A stretch of 64,000 nt of DNA from Chromobotia macracanthus (taxonomy: Eukaryota > Chordata > Actinopteri > Cypriniformes > Botiidae), in contig JAZGTH010000032.1 of the NCBI GenBank assembly GCA_036877525.1, forward strand, positions 1,851,501 to 1,915,500. Reading direction: 5' to 3'. Numbering within the stretch: the first letter of the stretch is position 1; every line of letters begins with the position of its first letter. This document shows, one piece after another, positions 1 to 11,899 of the stretch. The notes beneath the pieces are model-generated. The model was given only the letters and a program-made list of their open reading frames with translations, had not been told where the DNA came from and did no database searches. The position numbers and the translations under genes were made by a program.

Positions 1-1440
1 CTTCAGTTAAAGTACTTTAAAAAATCTGCACATATTCCCTTCCTTAGAAATTCTATTTGTGTATGGTATGAAGCTCATGACCTTTTAGGTGAAACAATTA
101 AACTGTCGAGTCTGTCACCAATGGGGTAATACAATGTTTCTGCCTGGAAGAAATGGTAGGGGATTTAAAAATTGGATGTACAAGGGACCAAAACAAGTAA
201 ATGATTTATATAAGGATGGTATAATGTCATTCCAACAATTGGTAAGGTAATACAATGTTTCTGCCTGGAAGAAATGGTAGGGGATTTAAAAATTGGATGT
301 ACAAGGGACCAAAACAAGTAAATGATTTATATAAGGATGGTATAATGTCATTCCAACAATTGGTAAGAGAATATGATATTCCTCAGAAAAACTTCTTCAA
401 ATATTTACAAATAGGACATATTGTACACTCTGAAATGAAAACATTTAGAGCATTCTTTGTCAACTATAGAAGAACATACTTTGAAACATTTAAGAGGTAA
501 AGGCAATCTATCTTTTTTTATAACATAGAGGGTTCAAAAGAGAGTTTGATGTCCTATTTAACTGCATGGAAAAATGACCTTCAGGAAGATATTTCTAAAA
601 TGGATGGATTCTTGTTTGTTTGCCCAAACATTAATAGTGTCAATACTAGATGCAGATTGCTGCAATATAAATGGTTCATGTGGACATATATTACTCTGGT
701 TAAATTGCATAGTGTAATCCAAATATGCTTGACAGTTGTTTAAAATGTAAACAAGAAATTGGAACCCTTTACCATTGTATGTGGGAGTGTATTGAAATTT
801 AGAAATTTTGGAAGAATATTCTTGATATGATTGCTAAATTGACTGAAGAAAATGTTCCTTGTGATGCCAAATTCTGTTTATTACATATATAGCCAGTAAA
901 TTTTGTGGTGAATACTAATAAGAGCAAACTAATTGACTTTAGCTTGCTTCAGGCCAAGCGGGCTATTGCTTTAAAATGGAAGGAGATACAAGTCCTTCCT
1001 CTATCCTTGGATTAAAGAAATGACTAACAACCTCGCCATGGAAAAGCTAACTTGTGCTGTTAAAGGGAAACTTAAAGACTTCTACAATATTTGGATTCCT
1101 TTTTTATACTATTGTAACCAAGAGGACTATGGAAGGACTATGACAATGGAAGACGACTGATATACAACACCCGTCTCTTTTGTACTGGGTATCTCCGATA
1201 CATAACATGATTTCTGTATTGAAATAACTAATAACTTCAAAAAGGTAACAGTCAAATGGCTGTGAATGGTGGTGTACGGAAAGGTATAGTTGAGATATAG
1301 TTTATCTTTTCTCTACCCCGTTTGGCAAGGGGGAGTTTGATGTTCTTTAAGGTTCTCTTATTTATGTTATTTTTAATTTGTTTTTATTTTAATGTATTTT
1401 TCTGTATTTAAAACAAATGCAAATAAATACTATTTGGGAA
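1..1440 (+). mobile_element. LINE-1-type retrotransposon, 3' end (ORF2 C-terminus plus 3' UTR), decayed
   Basis: An open segment at about 255-500 encodes residues with the pattern LVREYDIP..FFKYLQI, typical of the C-terminal part of fish L1 ORF2 after the reverse transcriptase. Further decayed ORF2 sequence continues to about 1160 in shifted frames. It includes a Cys-rich stretch near 735-800 (CLKCKQEIGTLYHCMWEC in one frame), typical of the L1 ORF2 C-terminal Cys motif. The segment 1160-1440 looks like a 3' UTR and ends in AATAAA-like sequence and an A-run at 1438-1446, as expected of a LINE 3' end on the plus strand. The 5' part lies outside the window or is truncated. An internal 121-bp tandem duplication breaks the frame. 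It is inactive. Confidence 0.8.
125..366. repeat. 121-bp tandem duplication inside the L1 fragment
   Basis: The segment 125-245 is repeated head to tail at 246-366 with essentially no differences. The period is 121 bp, read directly from the recurrence of GGTAATACAATGTTTCTGCC. The high identity means it happened long after the L1 copy inserted. Confidence 0.9.
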
Positions 1441-1499
1441 AAAAAACTCTGCCAAAATAGCACCCACATCACATTCACTAATACTGACTCCACTAAGCA

Positions 1500-2100
1500 C
1501 ATAGCTCTGAAGCTACAAACAAGGCGGTGTTAAACCACCTCTCATACCCCACCACCTGTCCTATCTCGACATCCAACTTTATGCACCAGGCCCACAACAG
1601 CTCAGTGACCTAGAGCACCTGCTGCACCTACTAGACAACATCCTCCAGTTTGTCCCTGACAACCCCACAGCACAAGAGCTTGTGGTTCCCCAGTGCCAAA
1701 GGGGTGTCAGGCTGATGTATGCCCACAGCGTACCATGTGCTGGTTACCAAAGTACCAAAACCACTAAAGAAACAAAACTAGTGGTGCATTGGCCCAGCAT
1801 GCAGCAAATTGAGGCAGAACACATGAGGGGATACCTTGTTTGTTTCCAATTCCAACTGGCAGACTCAAAACCACAGAGCCCTACTGCAACGCAGAGCAGC
1901 CATGTTTCATCAACCTACAAACAGACAGTGTGTGACCTCTCCAAAAGGGGGATCCATACTATCATTTGTCAGTTTACCAAGTGGGTAGAGTGCCTTCCAG
2001 CATCCAGCAATGCAGATAACAGAAACACAGCATACCTTTGAATAAACTAACCAATCAGTTGGTCAGTGTGTTGGAGAAATATGTGTCTGTGAAATAGAAA
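1500..2100 (+). pseudogene. Ty3/Gypsy integrase remnant
   Basis: A plus-strand open stretch at 1682-2041 contains pieces resembling the integrase zinc-binding region (HWPSMQQIEAEHMRGYLVCFQFQ-like pattern, cut here to short motifs: HWPSM, YLVCFQFQ) and then FTKWVECLP, which matches the start of the integrase catalytic core (F-KW-E-.P). No complete catalytic triad, no LTR and no upstream pol are visible. The rest to about 2680 is unassigned. This is an old fragment. Confidence 0.5.
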
Positions 2101-2683
2101 GACTGGGATGTGAAACTCGCACTTCTGCTCATCAGAGCGACCCCAAGCCAACCCACAGATGGGTCTCCCTGTGATATAATGACCAGATGATACTAACAAA
2201 CTCTATGCCAGCCAAGAGACTCCAACCTTGTCACGGCTACACCATCTGCCAATACCTCCATGTACTACACAGCTACCTGAGAACAACAGTTGCTTTCACC
2301 CTGCAACAGCTCCAAAAGAGTGCTGAGGGCCCAAAAGCATAATACTGCTATCAAGACTCAGGAGAGAAACGTGATGTGAGTGACAAGGTTTGGCATCATA
2401 GTTTTGCGCAGCCACATTGGACAACCTCCCATTAGTTGTACCAGAATCTTCTGCCACACTGGATTGAACTTCCTGTAATTGTTGTTGAAAACAATCATTA
2501 GAATGGTCCGTTGTAACCAATTTAAAACACTTGGCTTTGTGGCAGTGAAAGGAAAGGGGGGATAATACCAACAAGGCAGAACTGAACTCCCTCCTTACAT
2601 CTGAAACTGCAAAAAGGGGGTCCCAGCTAGTTAACACCACTTCCAACGACACAGACCTACAGGTACCTGCTGGAATCATCAGC

Positions 2684-2880
2684 AAAATCTGGCCTTATCT
2701 CACTGAACATGCAACACAGCTCCTTGTCCAGGCCCTTGTCATTTCTAGGCTGGACTACTGCAAAGCTCTGTTGGCCGGACTTCCAGCATGGGCACTCAAA
2801 GCACTACAAATGATTCAGCAGCAGTTCAGCTGGTTTTCAAAGAGCCTTAATGAGCCCATGCTGATGTTACAACAAACTTT
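2684..2880 (+). pseudogene. Non-LTR retrotransposon RT C-terminal fragment (Rex1/L2-like)
   Basis: Plus-strand translation gives the pattern LVQALVISRLDYCKALLAGLP followed by LQMIQQQF, the stereotyped 'ISRLDYCNALLAGLP..LQLIQNAAAR' block near the C-terminus of Rex/L2-type LINE reverse transcriptases. It is short, truncated on both sides and interrupted. A second fragment of the same block, in better condition and on the minus strand, is at 48184-48465. Confidence 0.6.
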
Positions 2881-3735
2881 ATAACCTGTTGTAGTGTCTG
2901 AGACAGATCAGACACACAATAACTGGTTATATTTCAATATAACTAAATATACCTCACTCCACAAACCAACTATTCTCTTGGAGTGTCTGTAAAACTACCC
3001 CCAAACTGCAATAAACACCCAGAGGCAGAACCAGGCCTCTGGTGACCATAGCAACGTAAGATAAGACAGTTTTACAACCCAAAAGAATGTAGATAGATTC
3101 ACTCTCACTTCATTTCCTTTGAGAACACAAAAGAAAACATTTTTTTTACTTGTGAACATATTTCCTTAAGCATGCATAATAGAAATGCATAAACACATGT
3201 ATCCAATATTTCCTATGCTATGTCTTTAATGTTTTATGTTTCTATATACACTAATGCACATTTAAATGAACATTTCAGAGTCACCCTGTTAATCAAGATT
3301 ACATATACCTGTGTTTAGTATCTATGACTTGCATTTTTGATGTCATTATGACATCATTATGAACATTAGTGTCAATAACATTTTGATAACTTTGGTTTAT
3401 ATTAATATTATACAACTTTAAGATTTCCACCTTGACATCCAATCAAATTCCATATGCAAAACAGCATGTTGGAAGACAAAAAGAGTTAACTTTCCCTCTG
3501 AGAGGATAACCTCTGATTGGATCACACAACTCTTCAGCGTGTGACATCCTCACCAGTTTAAAAGACCAATGTCCAAGAACATAAGCGTCTTTGGTGTTTT
3601 GTTTGGTCTTTCGCCTTCTCTCTTGCCTCGTCTCCCGTCTTCTACAGTCCTTCAAGGACTCTCATCAGGATAACAATGCTGAACTAGAAGTTCTCAGCAG
3701 ACCTCTAAGCTTGTGCCAGGCTGCGGCCTAGTCTT
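2881..3735. other. No gene recognised; possible LTR-like tract at 3430-3735
   Basis: This stretch is AT-rich and non-coding. The part from about 3430 has unlike composition, with a CTTGACATCCAATCA start, direct CTCTGAGAGG and TCTTTGGTGTTTTGTTTGGTC motifs, and pyrimidine-rich sequence ending near 3735. It resembles an LTR or promoter tract, but no partner copy is in the window. Confidence 0.3.
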
Positions 3736-3741
3736 TCCATT

Positions 3742-3860
3742 CAGACTCAGAATCAGAATAAGCTTTTATTGCCAGGTATGTTTGCACATACTAGGAATTT
3801 GTTTTAGTGACAGAAGCTCCACAGTGCAACAGAATGACATGACAAGACAAGACACAGATA
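3742..3860. repeat. Teleost dispersed repeat (AATCAGAATAAGCTTTTATT type)
   Basis: The sequence from 'cagaatcagaataagcttttattgccagg' (two pieces: CAGAATCAGAATAAGC, TTTTATTGCCAGGTATG) through 'cacatactaggaatttgtttt' matches a repeat I recognise from many fish genomes, usually the tail of a LINE/SINE family. The assignment to a named family is from memory of pattern only. Confidence 0.5.
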
Positions 3861-4138
3861 ATTAAAAGAACAATATACAAATATACAGAGAAAATATACA
3901 AATAAACAGAGAAAAATTTGTGCAAAAAAAGCAAATGCTCAATATACAACTTAACTAAACTAAAATAGACAAATGTAAACAATTTACTATGTACAGGTGC
4001 AGTACATAGTAAATTGTACTAAATAAATAAAAGATGAATAAAAGACTAGACATATTAACTTTGTTAATATGCATGTATTTGCTAGCTAGCTAATTTTTAA
4101 ATCTAGTATTCTATACTCTCCGGTTATATTTTCATATG

Positions 4139-4275
<137 letters not shown>

Positions 4276-5147
4276 ATATATATTGAATTGTTTTTTAATT
4301 GAATTTTTCCAATTGAACCAATTTAATTTTTCATTGCTGGCTTATTTTAGGGAAAGTGTAGTGCACGAGAGAGAGACCAACATTCCAGTGGATCAAAATG
4401 AAGTCACAAACATCTTTAAGCACATGGCTCACAGAAAATCCTAAGAAAGCAAGCCCTGAAACACCGTATATCTATATTATTATGATGGTTGTTATTAATA
4501 GTGAATAAATATAACGCTTTTGAGACTGTTATTTTGTGTTATTTATTTGTTATTAAGATGTGACTAATAAAATCAGTTTCAGCACATGCCCCTCAAAAGG
4601 TCTGTGCACGGCCCTGTGCAGACTGTCTTGCAGTTTACAGAGTGTCAAGGCCAAGTAGAGTCTGTGAGACTGGCCCAACTCATACTGCAGCCAATACATC
4701 CGTACCTTCAATGGTTACCATAATAAGTGTGTTTTTTCTCAGCATAACAACTTCACCCATTGTGTAGCTGGACACCCGTAACCAGGATTTATCAAATTGG
4801 TCAGATTGAGAATTTTGATTTTCTGTCTTTTCTTTCAACCTTCTTGTTCCTACATTCTGATCCCAAATATTATTTTACTTTAGCCACTGGCTTCTTCAAA
4901 CTTTTGAGTTTTTTATTTACCACTGAAAAATTAATAGATAAATAAATAACTAATCAATAGCCTTTTGCAGCCTTTGCAAAACTTCCCTATCATGAGCTAC
5001 TTTCAATTCTTTCTTTTGTTGCCTGTCCATGATTCCCTTCAATTGTTTGTCTTTCAAAATCAAAACATGCAGAACCTCATCTGAAGTTTTCGTTTACATG
5101 GTTTCTGTGAAAACTTTCAAACATTCATGAACTGTCCAAGCTTCCCC
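4276..5147. other. Non-coding, no gene recognised
   Basis: AT-rich sequence without a coding pattern or recognised repeat. A polyadenylation-like AATAAA occurs near 4504 but there is no supporting gene. Confidence 0.4.
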
Positions 5148-5926
5148 ATAATTTTAAGAAACTTCTCATATTTCTAAATGTTTAAACTGTTTTCTAGATG
5201 TTTTAAGCAATTCAATAGAACATTTTGCACTTTACAGTAATCAGATTCCTTCTCCCCAGACTCCAAGTCTTAAAGCTTTGATTATATGTTACACAGCATG
5301 AAAAGAATGGAAATTTGTAATACTACCTATGTCCCCACAGGAACAATTGGGGTTAGGTACTAATACTAGGTCTAGGCACTTTAGTTTCAAGATATAACAA
5401 TATTCATTAAACTTAGAAAGGTTACCGCAGAATGTCCTGACTTCTATATAAAAACAATTGACATTTAGGCATTTAGCAGACGCTTTTATCCAAAGCGACT
5501 TACAAGGTGAGAGAAACAATGAAGCGATAAATCATAGGAACATTTAAAGATGTAATTTAAATCTAATTACAGCAGACATGTTTTAAAGTGTACAATAAAT
5601 TAGGATTAGCCTAATTCTTAAGTGCACACTGCTGCGTCCTACGAGCTGGTTTAAGATTATTAAGATTATTATTAAAATTATTGTAAAATTGAACTTCCAC
5701 ATACACAAAATACTGGCATATTTGTCACCATACAGATGTTATCAGGGTTCAGGCACTTCAGGACTGTTTAATGCTTGTCTTAAAACATTACTTGCGTCAT
5801 GCTTGAACCCTAAAAACTAACAATGACAAAAGAACTTCATGCTTGGATCAGCAATACTACAAAACATCTCTATCAACAATCATCCACACTTTGTAACTAT
5901 ACATTGAATTTTCCATATTATAATAA
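5148..5926. repeat. Local duplication, copy 1 (blocks A and B)
   Basis: Block A (5148-5390) recurs at 5936-6178 with offset 788. Block B (5388-5926) recurs at 6967-7505 with offset 1579. Block B contains the common fish core GCAGACGCTTTTATCC / AAAGCGACTTACAAGG (about 5476-5508). Copies look essentially identical, so the event is recent. Confidence 0.9.
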
Positions 5927-5935
5927 TATATATAT

Positions 5936-7505
5936 ATAATTTTAAGAAACTTCTCATATTTCTAAATGTTTAAACTGTTTTCTAGATGTTTTAAGCAATT
6001 CAATAGAACATTTTGCACTTTACAGTAATCAGATTCCTTCTCCCCAGACTCCAAGTCTTAAAGCTTTGATTATATGTTACACAGCATGAAAAGAATGGAA
6101 ATTTGTAATACTACCTATGTCCCCACAGGAACAATTGGGGTTAGGTACTAATACTAGGTCTAGGCACTTTAGTTTCAACCTGCCACCGCTGGAAATTTTA
6201 AGTAAGTTTCATAGTATTATTATAGTACATACATAAGCAATAAACACCTTTGTTACACTGGTGGACATTACATAAAATACAATGGATCATTTTAAATCAT
6301 GTTGCTGATTGAAGATCTACTTTTTATATAGACTTCACTAGCACAAAATTGTGCTTGACCATTTTAGTTGGTTTAAACACAACAATACTACATGAAACAC
6401 TAAAGCATATTACAGCACATTTGTTTGAAGGGGTACAATAATTTAGTGTTACCTTGTTTGTGAAAGTTCAGTGCAGATAAAATAAAAAGATTTGACCGCC
6501 TTTTTAGTAAGCTGTTGTGAGGTTATAAGAAATTGTGTTGTCTTTATAAACAAAATATTTTTGTACTTGGACACATACATGTTTATTTGCAAACTAATTT
6601 TAAAACTTAGAAGACATTGTTTTACATATTGTTCTTCAAATGAGGTTCTAAGCATTTCAACACTGATGGAACTTGAGGACTTAAAATGAATTCTTATCCT
6701 GTTACTCCCTCTTCTGGACAAAATGCAAACCTACAGCCTTCCTTTAAAATGATGTGTGATTGATTGAAACTGCTGTTATCTTCCCTTTCATTAAACATAT
6801 TTGTTGTATATGTTGCTTAATTAACTACATCTCCCACAATGCAGTATAACTGTTTTTCCGGACACGTTCCGGTTAGAGTTGGTATACAAACAAAAATTAG
6901 GTAAAGAGAACAGTCACGCTATATCTGAGAGTGTCGTATTTGCCTATACGCTGTTCATTCCTTCCACAAGATATAACAATATTCATTAAACTTAGAAAGG
7001 TTACCGCAGAATGTCCTGACTTCTATATAAAAACAATTGACATTTAGGCATTTAGCAGACGCTTTTATCCAAAGCGACTTACAAGGTGAGAGAAACAATG
7101 AAGCGATAAATCATAGGAACATTTAAAGATGTAATTTAAATCTAATTACAGCAGACATGTTTTAAAGTGTACAATAAATTAGGATTAGCCTAATTCTTAA
7201 GTGCACACTGCTGCGTCCTACGAGCTGGTTTAAGATTATTAAGATTATTATTAAAATTATTGTAAAATTGAACTTCCACATACACAAAATACTGGCATAT
7301 TTGTCACCATACAGATGTTATCAGGGTTCAGGCACTTCAGGACTGTTTAATGCTTGTCTTAAAACATTACTTGCGTCATGCTTGAACCCTAAAAACTAAC
7401 AATGACAAAAGAACTTCATGCTTGGATCAGCAATACTACAAAACATCTCTATCAACAATCATCCACACTTTGTAACTATACATTGAATTTTCCATATTAT
7501 AATAA
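5936..7505. repeat. Local duplication, copy 2 (A'-C-B')
   Basis: Here A' (5936-6178) and B' (6967-7505) are separated by 791 bp of sequence C that is absent from copy 1. The breakpoints share a 3-bp CAA: TTTCAA at the end of A', CACAAG at the start of B', and TTTCAAG at the joint in copy 1. This fits a microhomology deletion in copy 1. The two copies are joined by a short TATATATAT tract at 5927-5935. Confidence 0.9.
6824..6843 (+). promoter_or_regulatory. Candidate ZNF143/STAF promoter motif
   Basis: ACTACATCTCCCACAATGCA closely fits the vertebrate ZNF143 binding pattern ACTACAnnTCCCAnnATGC, which sits near start sites of many genes. It is followed at 6856-6872 by CCGG-containing sequence (TCCGGACACGTTCCGG), CpG-bearing in an otherwise AT-rich stretch, and by a donor-like AG|GTAAAG at about 6899. 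It may mark a promoter, but no downstream gene is visible. Confidence 0.4.
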
Positions 7506-8220
7506 AAAACTGTTTAAAAAATAGTTTGTGTCACCAACATGCTTCAATCACACACAAAGTGCTTTCTCTGCTGCATATATTTAGTTGGTTTAACATTTTT
7601 TATTTCAGGTCTGAAATAAAAGATTTAAAGTTCAGAAAATGTAGTGGAAGTTAATGTACAGCACTATCTTCATTCCCAAAAACGAAGAGGTTTTCAACAC
7701 CTCTAATTTGCCGGGCAAGTTGTATATCACATGGAAACAGTGTCACCCTCTTAGCATGAATAGTACATAGACTGGCATCAGAGAACAGACGTATTTTAGA
7801 ATTGCCATCAACAAATTCCAGATGCATTACATTAAGGGAAAAGTTCTAGGTGTATATGACTAGCATACTATGATGGCATCCTAGGTGTATATGACTTCTT
7901 TCAGACGAACAGAATCTGCGTTATACTAAATCATGACTCTTCTCAACTTTAAAATGCAGGGAATTGTGCCTAAATTTTGAATTCCTCAAAATCCCTGGCA
8001 CAATTTACTGCCATTTTACAGCTGGTTGTAAAAACCAAATGCAACTTTTCTGAAACAATGATTAAATAGCTATTTGGCAATTGTTAGCCAAAAAAGCCTA
8101 TAAAACTGTCACCTCCTGGAAAGCCATTAGCGCATAACCCTGCCACATTTACACAGGGCACCAATTGTGTATAGCGCACACCAAGCACAAAAGGTGTGGT
8201 GGGCTTTGGCCACACGTCAC
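7506..8220. other. Non-coding, no gene recognised
   Basis: No long open frame with a recognisable family. A short internal near-repeat 'ctaggtgtatatgact' occurs at 7848 and 7881. Confidence 0.4.
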
Positions 8221-8225
8221 ACGAA

Positions 8226-8226
<1 letters not shown>

Positions 8227-8267
<41 letters not shown>
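8227..8267. repeat. (TG)n microsatellite
   Basis: About 20 TG units read directly, followed by GGTGTCATATGACC. Confidence 0.95.
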
Positions 8268-8270
<3 letters not shown>

Positions 8271-10430
8271 TCATATGACCCCTCCCTCCTTTACCCCAGG
8301 GCACCAGCTAAGTAATTTCGCCATAACAGTATAAGAACAATCCAAATAGACCATTCAGTAAAATAAAATTATGTAAATCTGAGGGAGTTATTACCTAATT
8401 TATCTGAAGGATTTGTGAGACACGACTAACCTTTAGAGCCTTTGGTTACCAAAACACAAGAAAGACACAGTCATAATGAAAGAAAATTTTGTAAAATAAA
8501 AATATAAAAAGGTAAATAAAATTAGACTATAGGGATAAAGGATATAACACTACTAACAACACTTAATGATCAGATTCAAAGAATGAATATTGCATTACAT
8601 GAAACAGTAAACGTGATGAACCTAGAGTTGATAATGAAATGTAATGCTGCTGTTAAAATGTAATACTACAGAAATATTACTAGGTAGTAGTCAACTTTAG
8701 TAAGCAAGACACCGGTTATTTCTTCTGGGTGGCAATACACAAATTCTACATTGCAATTAAGGGGTGCCAAGGTCTCTGAAAGAGGTTTGGTAAAAAATTA
8801 TTGAGTGTTATAATTGAGCTGTGGTTCTAGTGCAGCTAATGGAAATGTTCCAGGGTCTACTTGAAAGGCCTTAGTCAAACTGTTGTCTCTTTCCTCGTTA
8901 GGTCAGAAAACTCAGAACAAAGGCATATCTGCTGAGAAAGTCCTTTTATCCCTTCCTGATAAGGTGGAGATTGTAACTTGGTGCCTTCCATTTCCTGTGA
9001 TTTGATTGGTTGTAACCATGTAGGATGAACCCATGGCATAGGGCCCTCCCTTCCCCTCCTGTGTGAAACTCATTTGCATAGTTTAAAGGTACTTTTAGGC
9101 AATGTCCTTAAAACTTTACCAGTGCATTATTTCTTTTCAAAACCACTTTCATAACACCAGTGACAATGCGCTGAACACATACATACCGATATTTATTGAT
9201 TTGTAATGTATACATAAACCGTGCTAATTGCTGCTTGTTTATGATTGATTAAATTTTAACTAAAGGTTTATGACAGGGTCTAAAGTGAATGTTACAGGAC
9301 ACTTAGAATAAGAACCATATACCAGTTGTGAAAATTGGTCGTTACGCAGCATCAGATCAGTCGATATCTGATATTTGCATTTCTTCATGAGTGCTCGTGT
9401 ACCAGGTCGAAACCTGTGCTTATTGAGTGGGGAGGTCTCTAGCAAAGACAGCCCATAAGGGAATCCATTTATTACACATTACAGTATCTTTGGTCAACCT
9501 GTTTAATTTTTGCAACTAGAATTGTAAAAAACTACATCTTTCTAGTTATGCCAAGCTTTAGAGTATTTTATTAGGTAGAAATTGTAAGTGTGGGGGCCTT
9601 TAAATTGTTGTGGACAATAGGGAGTCTTTAAGTAAAAAAAAAGTTCCACTACACTATAACCTTTTGCAGCATTTTAACCTGTAACCCCTGCACTCATCAG
9701 CTCAGATATTGAACCAATACACCACCCTTCCTCATACAACTATGAAAATTTACAGAGATGGGTTAAGCTCAGCAGAGGGTCCACTGGTTCGTTGGGAGTA
9801 GTTATTACAATAAACTGTGTGTCAACTGTTAATCAAAAAGCCCTAATTAATTTATTACCCTGTTTAGGGAGGGGAGTCCGATTTTGGGTCTAGTTTTACA
9901 TGTCAATCATGTTTATGTGCAAACTGTACTTTTAACCCCTGCCCCCTCCTAAGGAAGTGCCCCCTCCCTACTCTGGCTCTGTCTATCCTGCTGAGGATCT
10001 GGCCCCCCACTGAATTTATTGCCCTATTTTGAAGTTTGTCTGTTTTCCATTCTAGATTGTCCATGTCATTAGTGTTTACGATCATAAGATTTAGTCTACC
10101 CTGTGACCACATGGTTCTGGCTATCACTGAGAATCTGAACTCTTCTCCACCTTTCTACACCAGATATTTTTGACTCTCCTAACAGTTGTGTGATTGTAAG
10201 GAATTAGGTTTGAATGTGTGAAAAGTTTTGTAAAGGGTAAATAAATGTTTATGCTGTGTGTGTGTTGACTGTAGTAAGAGCTGCGTTCCGTTTGTAGCGT
10301 TTACACTTCAGACACAAAATGAAAGTGTGTGATCTGAGACTTTGGGTTTCCCCTGCGTCCCCAACATGTGCATTCCATGCTTGTTTAATGCAGACTGTGG
10401 GGTGTATCATTCAAAAGTGTGTGTATCATC
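8268..10430. other. Non-coding, no gene recognised
   Basis: Open frames here are short and match nothing I recognise. Sequence is AT-rich with a few GC-richer islands (9020-9060 and 9930-10010). No repeats with a partner in the window were noticed. Confidence 0.4.
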
Positions 10431-10439
10431 ACCTCCATC

Positions 10440-10800
10440 ATGCCTGTTAAAACAGAATAAAGGTTTTAAAAGAAAACATGGGCCCCTGTCTGACCCCTTC
10501 TGACAGCTAGTTTTCTGATTAAAGGACATGCCCCAACTTGTTCTTCTGGTCTGGGGTGATAACCCTGTTAACAAACTCTGATGCTGTCTGCATCTATTGG
10601 TTTGTAGAGGCTATTAAAACAGAATAAAATTTTGACAAAGCACATGGCCTCTATCCTGCCTGACCCCTTCTGGCTTGGGAAGATACCTATCCAGAGTGAA
10701 GAGTGTTCTTAATACGATTGGTAATAATCTAGATGTCTAGATAATCAAGGAATGACATTTTGACAAATTAAAAAAATAAAAAGCCTCTTCTGGTTTAGGG
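10440..10800. repeat. Three diverged tandem units
   Basis: Units beginning near 10445, 10612 and 10748 share 'AACAGAATAAA', 'TTTTGACAAA' and 'CTTCTGGTTTGGGGTGA'-like pieces in the same order, with many changes. The third unit runs into the start of the left arm of the large inverted repeat, whose first bases (AGGGTGAGTATTTTG) resemble the unit's end. Confidence 0.5.
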
Positions 10801-11899
10801 TGAGTATTTTGCATCTTCATCTAGTTTTCTGATTCTAGTTTCCTGACCAAGCCTCGAACGTGTCCTTCCTGAGTGGAAGGAATGTCCTTAATGTGTGTAC
10901 TGACACCCATAGACTCCTTCCACTTCCACTGAGCTTCATGTCTCAGATAAAGAATCTTTCACATAAACACATCTTTAGGGTAAATACTACTTTAGGGTAA
11001 ATCTTCACATTATAACAAGAAAAATGGTACATAATCTACTTTTCAAAGCTTTCATTTCTAATCATTTTTATTTAATGTTTAGTTTTAAACAGACTTTTGA
11101 CAATATCTTAAATTAAAGGTGGCCTATTTTATATATGCATATAAAACAAAACAAAGATAATGCTATCATAATCATGTTTTTTGTGTTAACCACTCTCACT
11201 GTATCTGTTCAGTCAAAAAACCTTTTAGGGTGCATCTATGGACTTTCATGAAAACATCTTTTTATGTCATTTTTTTCCCCAAATGGAAACCAGAAAACTT
11301 TTAAACAATCTTACATTTTCTTTTAAAGTGTTTACTTTTAGAATATCTATCTGAAGATAAATCTGTATAAGGTTGCAAATACTAATTTTATTTTTAATAA
11401 ATTAAAAAATAGAGATATATTGATACCATAATCATAGTTTTAAATATGCAGATTGTTTAGCACTGTTTAAATTTAAACACCCATGTTCATCTGACTGACG
11501 TAGTGGGATAAGGAAATCCTGTGTGTGTGTTTGAGTGTGCAGACGCTGTGTCTAGATGTTCACTGCATCACACCTCAGATAAACCCTCAGTCCTTTTGAT
11601 GACTCCTTGTGTTGTAAACATTACATTCAGAACAACATAAACTCTTTACTCTGTGTACTTCTACAATAAATATTTCATCACTTTAGACAGTTTCTAAGTT
11701 AAATCTGTATAAGAGTTGCGAAGACTATTTCATTTTTAAAATATAAAAATAACGATACAACCATCATAATCCTGTTTTAAAATATGGGTTGTTTTGCATC
11801 TTTTTAAATTGAAACAATGACACTCTCGACAACATTTAGCCAAACAATCGCACGCATCTTATTTAACATCGACTTCGTCACATGGGGTTGGGTGTGTTT

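Noticed and set aside
2296..2685. 129-codon minus-strand frame
   Set aside because: No recognisable domain, and it overlaps plus-strand LINE debris.
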